Shown piece by piece: positions 34,272 to 42,739 of a DNA stretch of 64,000 bases; positions within the stretch are counted from its first letter, which is position 1, and the number at the start of each line of letters is the position of its first letter. Under the pieces are notes generated by a model, which was not told where the DNA came from, did no database searches, and saw only the letters and a program-made list of their open reading frames with translations. The DNA is from Halobacillus litoralis (GTDB lineage Bacteria > Bacillota > Bacilli > Bacillales > Halobacillaceae): positions 124,001-188,000 of the forward strand of contig NZ_WMFA01000003.1 in NCBI RefSeq assembly GCF_009856445.1, given 5' to 3'. The translations under genes and the position numbers were made by a program.

Positions 34272-35363
34272 TTGAAAAACGGGCGGCTGCTCACAAAACT
34301 GCAAATCTATCTGATGATCATTCAGGCCCAGTTAGGGTTGGGGATGCTTTCGCTTCCTAATATTCTGGAAAAACAAGTGAACCAGGACGCATGGATTTCT
34401 GTCCTCGTAGCCAGCGTTTTAGTTCAAATGACTTTAGTCATCTATTGGCTTTTACTTAAACGTTTTCCGGGATGCTCTTACCATGAACTTACGCAAATAA
34501 TCACCGGCCCCTTTTTAGGAAAGACGATTAATATAGTCAACTATGCTGGGTACATGATCATCGGGACCTATACTATGATTCTTCTTGTTCAGTTAGTGAA
34601 TGACTGGCTTCTCCCTTTTACGCCTGTCTGGGCAATTGCCTTATTAATTATCGTACTCAGCATGTATTTGGTCGTTCAGGATTATGCAGTGTTTGCAAGG
34701 TATTTAGTCGTCTTATCCGTGGTTCTCATTCCTGTCTTTCTTTTAATTATCATTGCTTTGTTCCAAATACCTTTAGAACCGCGTAATTTAAGACCAGTGG
34801 GTGGAGAAGGGGTCTTGTCCATCATTCGAGCCAGCGAAGGAGCTTTATTCGCTGTCTTAGGGTTTGAAATCCTCTTGTTTATCGGACCGTACGTACATAT
34901 GAAAAATTCAAAGCTGTTACGTACGTTTTCCCTAGCAAACGCTACGATCGCATTACTGTACATCGTGGTCGTTGTGCTTTGTATAATGGTATTCAGCCCG
35001 GATGTTTTAAAGCAAGTGAGAGAACCTGTCCTCTATATGATCCGTTCCCTTTCATTTAAAGCTGTTGACCGTATCGATCTCTTATTTGTGTTCATTTGGC
35101 TCAGTCCTATGACCGCGTCTATCATGATTTACTTGTTGATTGCCAGTAAAAGTTTGATGGGGGAGGGGAAGTCTTTTCAAACAACCGTTCTATTAAGCGG
35201 TGTGATCATTTATATCGCCACTATTTTCTCATCGTATAGTGAAGAAGCTTTACAGTTGTATGGACAAATTTTGAAGTATGTGATTTATACGGTTGTATTT
35301 TTCTTTCCAACTATGCTCCTCCTCTTATCTTATCTTTTGAAAAAGAAGAAGGTGAACACATGA
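34272..35363 (+). CDS. Spore germination receptor B subunit (GerB, APC-type permease)
   Basis: A 363-residue protein with ten membrane helices of the amino acid/polyamine/organocation fold. QAQLGLGMLSLP near the N-terminus and PRNLRPVGGEGVLSIIRASE in the middle are typical. It is thought to bind the germinant. The start is TTG 34272, after AGGAGGGAG. It lies 11 bases after the A-subunit gene and its stop overlaps the C-subunit start by four bases (ATGA). Confidence 0.93.
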   Translation: MKNGRLLTKLQIYLMIIQAQLGLGMLSLPNILEKQVNQDAWISVLVASVLVQMTLVIYWLLLKRFPGCSYHELTQIITGPFLGKTINIVNYAGYMIIGTYTMILLVQLVNDWLLPFTPVWAIALLIIVLSMYLVVQDYAVFARYLVVLSVVLIPVFLLIIIALFQIPLEPRNLRPVGGEGVLSIIRASEGALFAVLGFEILLFIGPYVHMKNSKLLRTFSLANATIALLYIVVVVLCIMVFSPDVLKQVREPVLYMIRSLSFKAVDRIDLLFVFIWLSPMTASIMIYLLIASKSLMGEGKSFQTTVLLSGVIIYIATIFSSYSEEALQLYGQILKYVIYTVVFFFPTMLLLLSYLLKKKKVNT

Positions 35364-36451
35364 TAAAGTCGATGTTTCTCTTCTTATCGCTGATGCTGCT
35401 TACCGGGTGCTGGGACCAGGAAAACTTAAGTGATCGGAGACTGATTAATGGCATTAGTTTTGATCTCTCTGATGATGACCCCAACCTCATTCAAGGGGGC
35501 GTACGTGCGCTTAACATAAAGTCCCAGGGCGGTGGGAGTATTGAAGTGAAAGATGAGTTGTTAACTTCGGAAGAACCAACGATAGGAGAAATAGGTCATG
35601 AGATCAAGAAGAATCTGCCCGGCCGTCTGGATGTCACGAAAACATTCATTATCTTTATAGGGGATGAATTGGCAAAAGAAGGTATCGACCCATTATTGGA
35701 GACCTTTTATCGAGGAAATCTCGGCTATATGCCTTCAAAAGCGGCCATAGTCAAAGGGAAAGCCATAGACATTCTCAGTATCAATGAGGAGGACAGTCCA
35801 ATCGCTTTTCGCGTATTGAACGGGATCCGTGCGGCAGAATCGAACACACTTATCCCGGAACTGAATCTATTCACGATATGGAATAAGATAGGGGATGAGA
35901 GAATAGACACGGTCCTCCCATTACTTGAGAAAACAAATGACAAGCCGGAAGTAGCAGGTTTGGCCCTTTTTGATCAAGACAAATATACAGGGAAAAATTT
36001 GGACACCGAGCAGTCGACACTTTTGCTTATTATGCGGGATGATCTGGGCTATATCGCAGATGTCTTTATCCCTTATGAGCAAAATCCAGAGAAAAAGTAT
36101 CGATTATCCATCATGGGATTGAAAAGGGAGCTTGATACCAAAGTCTCAAAGGACGATTCCATTACAAGCACACTTCGTTTAAAAGTTAAAACAGAACTGA
36201 ACGCGAATCCACTTGGGGGTTCAGATCTTAAAAGTATGGCAGCCCAAGCCGAAAAGGTGATGACAAAAAGAATGGAGGAAGTTGTAGCGATCCTTCAGGA
36301 AGCCCATAGTGACCCTTTAGGAATCGGGATGGACGTAGCAACGAAGTATCCGGAGGAATGGAAACGGATCAACTGGGAGAGTGAATATAAAAATGTTGAG
36401 ATTCAGTTGGATGTGAAAGTAGATATTGAAAAGACAGGGGGGCTGTTTTAA
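35360..36451 (+). CDS. Spore germination receptor C subunit (GerC lipoprotein)
   Basis: A 363-residue Ger(x)C lipoprotein. The signal ends in lipobox LLTGC, followed by the family start WDQENLSDRRLINGISFDL. It lies on the outer surface of the spore inner membrane and completes the receptor with the A and B subunits. The start overlaps the B gene by four bases, so translation is coupled. A terminator ends the operon. I found no sigma-G promoter with confidence. Confidence 0.94.
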   Translation: MIKSMFLFLSLMLLTGCWDQENLSDRRLINGISFDLSDDDPNLIQGGVRALNIKSQGGGSIEVKDELLTSEEPTIGEIGHEIKKNLPGRLDVTKTFIIFIGDELAKEGIDPLLETFYRGNLGYMPSKAAIVKGKAIDILSINEEDSPIAFRVLNGIRAAESNTLIPELNLFTIWNKIGDERIDTVLPLLEKTNDKPEVAGLALFDQDKYTGKNLDTEQSTLLLIMRDDLGYIADVFIPYEQNPEKKYRLSIMGLKRELDTKVSKDDSITSTLRLKVKTELNANPLGGSDLKSMAAQAEKVMTKRMEEVVAILQEAHSDPLGIGMDVATKYPEEWKRINWESEYKNVEIQLDVKVDIEKTGGLF

Positions 36452-36454
36452 ACA

Positions 36455-36499
36455 GGAAAATCCTGTGTAGTTGGCAACACACAGGATTTCCTTATTTTG
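36455..36499 (+). terminator. Terminator of the ger operon
   Basis: AAATCCTGTGT and ACACAGGATTT pair around a small loop, followed by a T-rich run. Confidence 0.88.
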
Positions 36500-36515
36500 T
36501 GGTTTGGAGCTTAGT

Positions 36516-36779
36516 TTAAGCAAACTGTTTTAAGGCCTGGTACATTTCTTCGCCTTCATCGTTCAGCACATGACCATTTCCATGGCACCGTCCGCATTCC
36601 GTGCTGTAACTGGTTTCTTCCACCGCCATTTTCCATGCTGTCTTTTCACTGGCATGATTCACGCGGCTGTAGTGGTCCATGATCATGTTTGCTTTGCTGT
36701 CATCATATTCCTTATAAGTCCCGGTTCCGTGGCAGAGGGGGCAGACGTTGTAAAGATGACTCACCGTTTTTGTATTCAA
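36516..36779 (-). CDS. Small zinc-finger protein with two CxxCxGxG motifs
   Basis: An 87-residue protein with CPLCHGTG and CGRCHGNG about 50 residues apart, the DnaJ-type zinc-ribbon half motifs that together bind one zinc. The middle is helical. It has no J domain. Function unknown; DnaJ-like central domains bind unfolded peptides, and the anti-TRAP protein uses a related cluster. The start is TTG at 36777-36779 after AAGGAAGTG; the TTG is the only start in good register with it. Confidence 0.8.
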   Translation of the reverse strand: MNTKTVSHLYNVCPLCHGTGTYKEYDDSKANMIMDHYSRVNHASEKTAWKMAVEETSYSTECGRCHGNGHVLNDEGEEMYQALKQFA

Positions 36780-37020
36780 AAGAACACTTCCTTCTGATTT
36801 GATATAGTTAAATTATGATTGATTTTATGGAATATTCAGACTAATTGCAATAGGTTTTGGACAAATAAAAAAGAAAAAAAGTCATTCGTTCACAGATTTG
36901 TGAAAAACGCCTATGTTTCTATAGATCATAGATATGTCAAAGCTGCTGTGAGATGAACATCCTCGCCAAACTTTTCTGTAGCAAAGAAAGCGAAAGGTCA
37001 TCCGATTTGAGGATGGCCTT

Positions 37021-37209
37021 TCGCGCCAAAGAGAGGTCGAGTCGCGCCAAAGAGAGGTCGAGTCGCGCCAAAGAGAGGTCGAGTCGCGCCAAAGAGAGGT
37101 CGAGTCGCGCCAAAGAGAGGTCGAGTCGCGCCAAAGAGAGGTCGAGTCGCGCCAAAGAGAGGTCGGGTCGCGCCAAAGAGAGGTCGGGTCGCGCCAAAGA
37201 GAGGTCGGG
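37021..37209. repeat. Near-perfect 21-bp tandem repeat, nine copies
   Basis: Nine head-to-tail units start at 37021 and every 21 bases up to 37189. All share TCGCGCCAAAGAGAGGTC; the first six end in GAG and the last three in GGG, so the array has grown from at least two variants. A degenerate half unit precedes it (36985-37020) and a truncated one follows (TCGCACAAA). Because 21 is a multiple of three, every frame is open and repetitive, giving false reading frames on both strands. No spacers, so not CRISPR. It abuts the terminator of the CAP-domain gene. Confidence 0.97.
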
Positions 37210-37213
37210 TCGC

Positions 37214-37247
37214 ACAAAAAAGCCACCGGGAGATCCATCCCGGTGGC
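37214..37247 (-). terminator. Terminator of the CAP-domain gene
   Basis: On the minus strand GCCACCGGGA and TCCCGGTGGC pair around GATCCA-type loop bases and TTTTTT follows. It touches the 21-bp array. Confidence 0.9.
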
Positions 37248-37264
37248 GACTGCCCTATATTCTA

Positions 37265-38065
37265 TTACTTACCGATGAACATTTGTGTCCAGTAGTTCCC
37301 GTCTTCTGCATGACCTACTCCGATGTGTGTGAAGTCAGGATTCATGATGTTTTCACGGTGACCTTGACTGTTCATCCAGCCCTGGACAACTTGTTCTGGA
37401 GTTGTTTGTCCCATAGCAATGTTCTCGCCGGCTGTACGGTAGTCAATGCCATATGACTTCATCATGTCAAATGGGGAACCGTAGTTCGGACTGTTGTGAG
37501 AGAAATAGTTGTTTTGCTGCATATCAAGTGACTTGTCTTTAGCTACGGCACTTAGCTCCGTGTCTAGTTTCAGTGGAGCGAGTCCTTGTTTTTCACGTTC
37601 CTGGTTCGTCAATTCAACGACTTGCTTTTCAAAAGCGGATACTTCAGATGTTGCTTCGTCCTGTGTGTTTTCTTCTTTTTGAACTTCTTCTTCAGCAGGC
37701 TGCTCTGGTGCTGGAGCTGGTTCAGCTTCAGGTTGTGGAGCAGGTGCTTCTTGTTTAGGTTCTTCTTTTACAGGTGCTTCTGCTTTTGGCTCTTCCTGCT
37801 TCGGTTGTTCGGTTGGAACTTGTTGATATTTTTGCGCGAACTGATCAAAGAAAGATTGGAAATCTACCTGTTGAAGGTTGTTATTCTTTAAAGCTTCTTC
37901 ATTTTCAGTGATCCAGTTGTTTAATTGACCTCGATCTATTTGAATGGTCTTTGTTTCTACTTGTACGTTTTGCTGTACTTCACCTGTGGATGCAAGGGAA
38001 GTAGCTGGTGATGCTAGTAAGGATAGAGCAAGTGCTCCTGTTACAATCAATGACTTTTTCATCAT
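37265..38065 (-). CDS. Secreted CAP-domain protein (YkwD-like)
   Basis: A 266-residue exported protein: signal peptide with likely cleavage after SLAS (about residue 26), a helical region, a long Pro/Glu/Ala/Lys-rich linker (about 85-140, repeats such as KQEEPKAEAPVKEEPKQEAP), and a C-terminal CAP/SCP domain (about 145-266) with LTNQEREKQGLAPL, the His of YFSHNSP, GENIAMG and GHRENIMNPDFTHIGVG. CAP proteins in Bacillus are mostly of unknown function, some spore- or cell-wall-associated. Start ATG 38065 is ten bases from GGAGG; the next codon is also ATG. Confidence 0.9.
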   Translation of the reverse strand: MMKKSLIVTGALALSLLASPATSLASTGEVQQNVQVETKTIQIDRGQLNNWITENEEALKNNNLQQVDFQSFFDQFAQKYQQVPTEQPKQEEPKAEAPVKEEPKQEAPAPQPEAEPAPAPEQPAEEEVQKEENTQDEATSEVSAFEKQVVELTNQEREKQGLAPLKLDTELSAVAKDKSLDMQQNNYFSHNSPNYGSPFDMMKSYGIDYRTAGENIAMGQTTPEQVVQGWMNSQGHRENIMNPDFTHIGVGHAEDGNYWTQMFIGK

Positions 38066-38515
38066 GTTGAAAATTCCTCCTTGAAACCTTTGTTTTTTGG
38101 AACGACTCTATCGTACCATCGAACTTTTGTAATATAGGAGGAGGATCTTTCCATATAATTAAAAGAAAAGAGAAATAGATTCAAAGGTGAAGCCTTTTTC
38201 CTATGCATTCAAGGATTTTTAAAATTCGATGATAGAAGCCATGTTGGAATATAAATCCTGTTCACTTATATTTTACTAGTTTACCAGGGTTGACAGACTT
38301 TTGAGAAAGGTTTGTTTTTTACGATTATGACAACACCTTTACAAAGATTAGTGGGACATTAAGGACTGCAGAAAAGCGTCGTTATGCTTCTTTACAACCG
38401 AGGCTAGCTTCAGGAAAGACTTAAGACCGGAGCCGAACAGCTGAAGAACCGGAGGCATATTTTTAACACGGACGTTCGTTGTGGTATAGTGAAGGAAAGA
38501 AGGAGGCGGATGTTA
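38066..38515. other. 450-bp intergenic region with unexplained structured stretch
   Basis: The gap separates divergent genes. From 38340 to 38470 the sequence becomes less AT-rich and shows short self-complementary segments (AAGCGT/ATGCTT; CTTCAG/CTGAAG; two CCGG about 22 bases apart), which may be a leader or small RNA. It fits no riboswitch I know. TATAGT at 38485-38490 may be the -10 of the downstream gene. No small gene was convincing. Confidence 0.5.
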
Positions 38516-39868
38516 ATGAACCCAATGACCATTCACGTCAAGCAGCAAAAGAAAGATGTAGCGCTTCTTCCATCCCGGGTTGTCTTTTACGAGCAAATGC
38601 AACTCGTTGAAACCTTCAATGATCAATCTGAATGTCACATGCTTTTCTTTTATAAACAAAAATATCTAACAGCCGTCAAGACGACGCGGCTTAAGCTCCA
38701 TTCCTATGTGGCCCGTGCATTCAAGGAAGGTACAATATATGAATCTCCGCATCCTTTTTTACATGCTCTGATAGAAATGAATCATCCCCTACAAAAAATC
38801 AGCTATCCTCAGCTGAAAAAGAACATTGCACGACCGTATTCCAGGCAGGAACAAGCGAAAATCCTCACCTTTTTTGAATCATTCATTCCTAAAAAACAAC
38901 TATTCCAAGATATAAAATCTCTTTTTTATCAATACCGTCGGGAAGGAAACATGTCCGGTGCCTATCGGGTCATCCGCGTGATGCGTGACTTCGCGCCTAA
39001 TAATCGGTTCGTAAAAGAAATGGCTAATGATCTTTCTTATCGAGAGCATGCCAATCAACACTTAGAACAATCGCATGAACTCATGGAACGCGATCCTTTG
39101 TTTAAGGAAACGTGTGCCTCATTCGAAGACCACCAACGTCTCTTGGAAAAAGAAAACCGTTGGGTTGAAGCGACTTCTTATCTGTTCGCTGATTTTTATA
39201 ACCAACCGACCTCTGAAAGCTATCAATTGTGTCGATCCTCATTCTCCAGGTATTTCGATAACGATAGCCGAACCTTCTTACTTGAGCAGATGGCTCAAGC
39301 TGTTCCATCCTTTGAATCAGTGACTGAAGATCTTTTCCAACACTATCTAGTCAATGAAAATATCCATGCAGCAGCACAACTCTATATAGAACGAGACCTG
39401 CAGCTCGATGAAGTACAATTCAACCAGTTGAAAGCCCTGCTAGAGAAGAACCGGTTTGCAGAGGATCCTGAGAACCTTCTTCCTTTAATGAAACGAATCA
39501 CAGACGAACAGCCGGGGCAATCGAAAGACCTGTTGGACGCTTTTGTTATAAGGCTTCTGCAAACGCAGGAACTTGTCCAAGTCCATGAATCTTTAAAGTC
39601 TTTTCCGAATAAGAGTTCCCTTATGAAAAAAGTGGAGCGGATGAACGACATTTGCGAAGACCTCGATTGTATGCAGGAGCTCGGAGAACTGTACTATGAA
39701 TTTCATCAGCTTGAGAAATCTATCGAATGTTTTCAAATGGAGATGGAGCTGAAGCCGAGTACACCAGAGCCGTTGAGGTGGTTGTCGAAAGTGTATGCGG
39801 ATAAACAAATGATGGATGAATCAAAGGCCTACCAGCAACTGTGTGTCGATGTACAAAAGTGGGCATAA
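38516..39868 (+). CDS. TPR-like helical repeat protein, unrecognised
   Basis: A 450-residue soluble protein, helical throughout. The last 70 residues form at least two TPR units (LGELYYEFHQLEKSIECFQM, RWLSKVYADKQMMDESKAYQ). The first 100 residues, with MLFFYKQKYLTAVKTTRLKL, are a different small domain, and residues 100-130 (RPYSRQEQAKILTFFESFIP) look like a linker helix pair. TPR proteins are scaffolds; I recognise no specific family. ATG 38516 has AGGAGG nine bases upstream; the ATG at 38510 is too close. Confidence 0.75.
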   Translation: MNPMTIHVKQQKKDVALLPSRVVFYEQMQLVETFNDQSECHMLFFYKQKYLTAVKTTRLKLHSYVARAFKEGTIYESPHPFLHALIEMNHPLQKISYPQLKKNIARPYSRQEQAKILTFFESFIPKKQLFQDIKSLFYQYRREGNMSGAYRVIRVMRDFAPNNRFVKEMANDLSYREHANQHLEQSHELMERDPLFKETCASFEDHQRLLEKENRWVEATSYLFADFYNQPTSESYQLCRSSFSRYFDNDSRTFLLEQMAQAVPSFESVTEDLFQHYLVNENIHAAAQLYIERDLQLDEVQFNQLKALLEKNRFAEDPENLLPLMKRITDEQPGQSKDLLDAFVIRLLQTQELVQVHESLKSFPNKSSLMKKVERMNDICEDLDCMQELGELYYEFHQLEKSIECFQMEMELKPSTPEPLRWLSKVYADKQMMDESKAYQQLCVDVQKWA

Positions 39869-40004
39869 AGGTGATTGACGGCGGGGCGTAAATCCTATAT
39901 AAAAGACGAGAGAGTCATATTGGGAAGAAAGTGGGGAGAAGAGAATCAAGTTACGCCATTTTATTGAACATAAAAGTTTTTCACGTTTTATATTAACGGT
40001 TATC

Positions 40005-40724
40005 TTGATCAATGCTGTCATTATCGGGATCTCTACGGATGACAGCATTTATCAAAACTATCAGTCGTTATTCATATTTCTAGACATTTTAGTTTTATCC
40101 ATCTTTACGGTTGAAATTATTTTAAAGCTTGTCGTTTATCGCCGTCACTTTTTTAAAGATGGCTGGAACATCTTCGACTTTGTTATCGTATTTGGAAGTC
40201 TCGTGCTCTATAACACTCATTTCGTTGGTGTTTTACGAATTTTGCGTGTGCTCCGAGTATTGAGGACGATATCAGTGGTACCTTCCTTGAGAAGGTTGAC
40301 AAGCGCTTTGTTCCTTGCGATTCCCGCCATCGGGTCCGTCATGATCCTAATGGCCATCATCTTTTATGTTTATGCGATTATCGGAGTCACTTTTTTTGGA
40401 GATATCGCTCCTGAATACTTTGGAAACGTCGGCCTTAGTACTTTGACATTATTCCAAGTGTTTACGCTGGAAAGTTGGGCGAGTGGTGTTTTTAGACCGA
40501 TTTTTGCTGAAATCACATGGTCCTGGGTTTATTTCGTGTCCTTCATTGTTATTTCTGCCTTTATCATTTTAAATCTGATTATTGGTGAAATTGTTAACAA
40601 TGCCCAGCAGCTATCTGAACATGCGGAGGAAGAAAGTAAAGATATGGCGAAGATTATGAATGACCTTGATGAGCTTAAGCAAATGATACGTGAACAAGAT
40701 CATAAGAATAATAAAACAGGTTAA
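40005..40724 (+). CDS. NaChBac-type voltage-gated sodium channel
   Basis: One six-helix channel subunit that works as a tetramer. S4 carries Arg every third residue (LRILRVLRVLRTISVVPSLR) and the pore has the bacterial sodium-channel filter FTLESWAS, nearly identical to B. halodurans NaChBac. A cytoplasmic helical tail follows. These channels support motility, chemotaxis and pH homeostasis in alkali- and salt-loving Bacillaceae. The only ordinary start is TTG 40005, but the frame is open back to 39903 and encodes a natural-looking N-terminus (LRHFIEHKSFSRFILTVILI) with a purine-rich GGGGAGAAGAGA before ATC 39945. The true start is uncertain. Confidence 0.9.
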   Translation: MINAVIIGISTDDSIYQNYQSLFIFLDILVLSIFTVEIILKLVVYRRHFFKDGWNIFDFVIVFGSLVLYNTHFVGVLRILRVLRVLRTISVVPSLRRLTSALFLAIPAIGSVMILMAIIFYVYAIIGVTFFGDIAPEYFGNVGLSTLTLFQVFTLESWASGVFRPIFAEITWSWVYFVSFIVISAFIILNLIIGEIVNNAQQLSEHAEEESKDMAKIMNDLDELKQMIREQDHKNNKTG

Positions 40725-40729
40725 ACCCA

Positions 40730-40770
40730 AAAGGGCCGCTGTCCAGTAATTGGACAGCGACCCTTTTTTA
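40730..40770 (+). terminator. Terminator of the sodium channel gene
   Basis: AAGGG, then GCTGTCCA pairs with TGGACAGC, then CCCTT, followed by TTTTT. Confidence 0.9.
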
Positions 40771-40858
40771 ATTCCTGATAAACGTTTCTAACCACTGATT
40801 TTTTTCCTGAGACTAATATAATCCCTTCCTCTGTAAGGAGGGAAGGGACAGTGTATAT

Positions 40859-42193
40859 TTAGTTAAAAAATAAAAGGGCAATAGAGATTGGGATGAAGCT
40901 CCAAATCAGAATGATGACACAGAAGCCCATAATGTCTTTAACTTTCAACCCGGCAATAGCTAAAAGTGGCAATGCCCAGAATGGCTGGATCATGTTCGTC
41001 CACGCATCCCCCCAGGCCACAGCCATCGCCGTTTTGGCTGTGCTTACGCCAAGATCCATGGCAGCTGGAATCATAATCGGTGCCTGAACGGCCCACTGTC
41101 CGCCACCGGATGGAACGAAGAAGTTGACGATGCCGGCACTGATGAAGGCGAGCACGGGAAACGTGAATTCCGTTGAAATGCTCACAAACCAGTTCGACAT
41201 CTGTTCAGATAAACCGGAAGCAACCATCATGCCCATGATTCCTGCATAGAAAGGGAATTGAATGATGATTCCGCCGGCATTTTTCACTCCATCATTTACG
41301 CTGTTCAGAAATCTTCTTGGTGTCTGGTGAAAAAGGATTCCGAGGAATAAGAAGATAAAGTTCACAATATTAATATTGAGGTCAAACCCGTTCCTAATAA
41401 AGTGATACACGATGAAGGCCATGCCAAGCGCCCCAATTAAATAAGAGATGATCCTGCTGTTTTCCATCCTTTCGGCTGGGGTCAGGTCGGCAGTTGTTGC
41501 GGCCATTTGCTGCTCCGCCTTATCTTCGTTTTCTAAGAAGTCCAGGTTGTTTTTACTGAGGTCTCCACTGGATTTCAGTAACCACAAGTTAAGTAGAGGA
41601 AGTGAGAGAAGTAAAGTCACAATGATGAAGATATTCATGCTGCTGAACAATGTCTCCGTAATAGCGATGGAACCTATTGAATCAGATAAAAAATGGTCTT
41701 CTGTTGCAATGGTCAATGGAATGGATCCTGAAAACCCTCCGTGCCATAGGATGAATCCACTGTAAGCACTGGCCATCAATAAACGATAGTCCACATTCGG
41801 TACACGTCTCGCTACATGAACGGCAAGGAGTGCTCCGGCTACAAGGCCGAAACCATAGTTGATCACACAAGCGACTCCAGCTACGAAAGTAACTAATACA
41901 ATGGCCTGTCCCGGAGTTTTCGCAAGCGTACTTATTTTAGATAAAGCAGCTTTAACTAAAGGGGTATTTGCAAGTATGTATCCCGTCACAACGATCAATG
42001 ACATCTGCATGGCAAATGCGAGCAGGTTCCAGAAGCCATCTCCCCAAAATTGCACCATCTGTCCTGGTGAGCTGCCTGTGAAGAAAATCCCTAATCCAAA
42101 AACGACGAGTGTCAGAATGATGGCAAACAAAAACGCATCGGGTAAGAAACGCTGCACCATCCGGTCAAAAAAGTTTGTGATTCCTCGAAGCAT
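40859..42193 (-). CDS. Short-chain fatty acid transporter (AtoE/TIGR00366 family)
   Basis: A 444-residue permease with about 12 membrane segments. Family marks are FFDRMVQRFLPDAFLFAIIL at the start, GFILWHGGFSGSIPL, FFVPSGGGQWAVQAPI and WGDAWTNMIQPFWALPLLAI. Homologues import acetoacetate or short-chain fatty acids by proton symport. The ATG at 42191-42193 was chosen because TTAGGAGG lies nine bases upstream; a TTG three codons earlier abuts it. It is divergent from the GntR operon and has no obvious partner gene. Confidence 0.9.
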   Translation of the reverse strand: MLRGITNFFDRMVQRFLPDAFLFAIILTLVVFGLGIFFTGSSPGQMVQFWGDGFWNLLAFAMQMSLIVVTGYILANTPLVKAALSKISTLAKTPGQAIVLVTFVAGVACVINYGFGLVAGALLAVHVARRVPNVDYRLLMASAYSGFILWHGGFSGSIPLTIATEDHFLSDSIGSIAITETLFSSMNIFIIVTLLLSLPLLNLWLLKSSGDLSKNNLDFLENEDKAEQQMAATTADLTPAERMENSRIISYLIGALGMAFIVYHFIRNGFDLNINIVNFIFLFLGILFHQTPRRFLNSVNDGVKNAGGIIIQFPFYAGIMGMMVASGLSEQMSNWFVSISTEFTFPVLAFISAGIVNFFVPSGGGQWAVQAPIMIPAAMDLGVSTAKTAMAVAWGDAWTNMIQPFWALPLLAIAGLKVKDIMGFCVIILIWSFIPISIALLFFN

Positions 42194-42289
42194 CCTAAAC
42201 AACCTCCTAATTATGTAATCGCTTTCAACCCTCCTTGTTAAGTGTCCTTTAGTGAGGAGGAAATTTCAAGGTCCGAGATAAATTTTTCC

Positions 42290-42318
42290 TTGTCAAAAGT
42301 TAGAAAAAGACATATACT
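42290..42318 (+). promoter_or_regulatory. Sigma-A promoter of the GntR/ABC operon
   Basis: TTGTCA (42290-42295), 17-base spacer, TATACT (42313-42318), with a short leader to TTG 42362. YtrA-type regulators bind near such promoters of their own operon. Confidence 0.75.
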
Positions 42319-42361
42319 ACATTACAACACTAATGCACCCATTCAGAGAGAAGGTGATTCA

Positions 42362-42739
42362 TTGATTCTCGATACCGATGGCTTAAAACCAATCTATATT
42401 CAAATTGCTGAGTGGCTGGAAAGCGAAATTCTGCATGGGAATTTCCAGGCAGACGAAAAAGTGTATTCTCAATATAAACTGGCCGACTTATATAACATCA
42501 ACCCGGCAACAGCCGCCAAAGGTCTGACGAAGCTTGCAGAAGAAGGGGTCCTCTATGACAAACGAGGACTTGGTAAATTTGTCTCGACCAACGCTAAAGC
42601 GATTATTGTCGAAAAGCGTAAAAATCAGACGCTGAAAAAATTAGTCGAGGATCTCGTCACAGAAGCCGGAAGACTGGAGCTTTCTGAGGAACACATCTTA
42701 AAGCTCGTCAGGGATGCTTGGAAAGGGGAACAAGGATGA
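42362..42739 (+). CDS. GntR-family regulator, YtrA subfamily
   Basis: A 125-residue regulator: winged helix (KPIYIQIAEWLESEILHGNF, VYSQYKLADLYNINPATAAK, KRGLGKFVS) followed by a short helical tail, the small size typical of YtrA proteins that control an adjacent ABC transporter. The start is TTG 42362 with AAGGTGA four bases upstream; the longer frame from 42242 runs through the promoter. It overlaps the ATPase gene by four bases. In B. subtilis YtrA represses ytrABCDEF, induced by cell-wall antibiotics. Confidence 0.88.
   Translation: MILDTDGLKPIYIQIAEWLESEILHGNFQADEKVYSQYKLADLYNINPATAAKGLTKLAEEGVLYDKRGLGKFVSTNAKAIIVEKRKNQTLKKLVEDLVTEAGRLELSEEHILKLVRDAWKGEQG

Noticed and set aside
37021-37209. 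CRISPR array
   Set aside because: Units are contiguous with no unique spacers, are only 21 bp, and no cas gene is nearby.
36882-37456. Long open frames on both strands made of SLARLDL or RAKERSS repeats
   Set aside because: They are translations of the 21-bp array, whose unit is a multiple of three so all frames stay open. No ribosome site or plausible protein supports them.
38320-38480. c-di-AMP (ydaO) or c-di-GMP riboswitch
   Set aside because: A few strings such as CCGAACAGCT recall the ydaO 3' end, but the 5' half and pseudoknot sequences are missing and the paired elements do not form.
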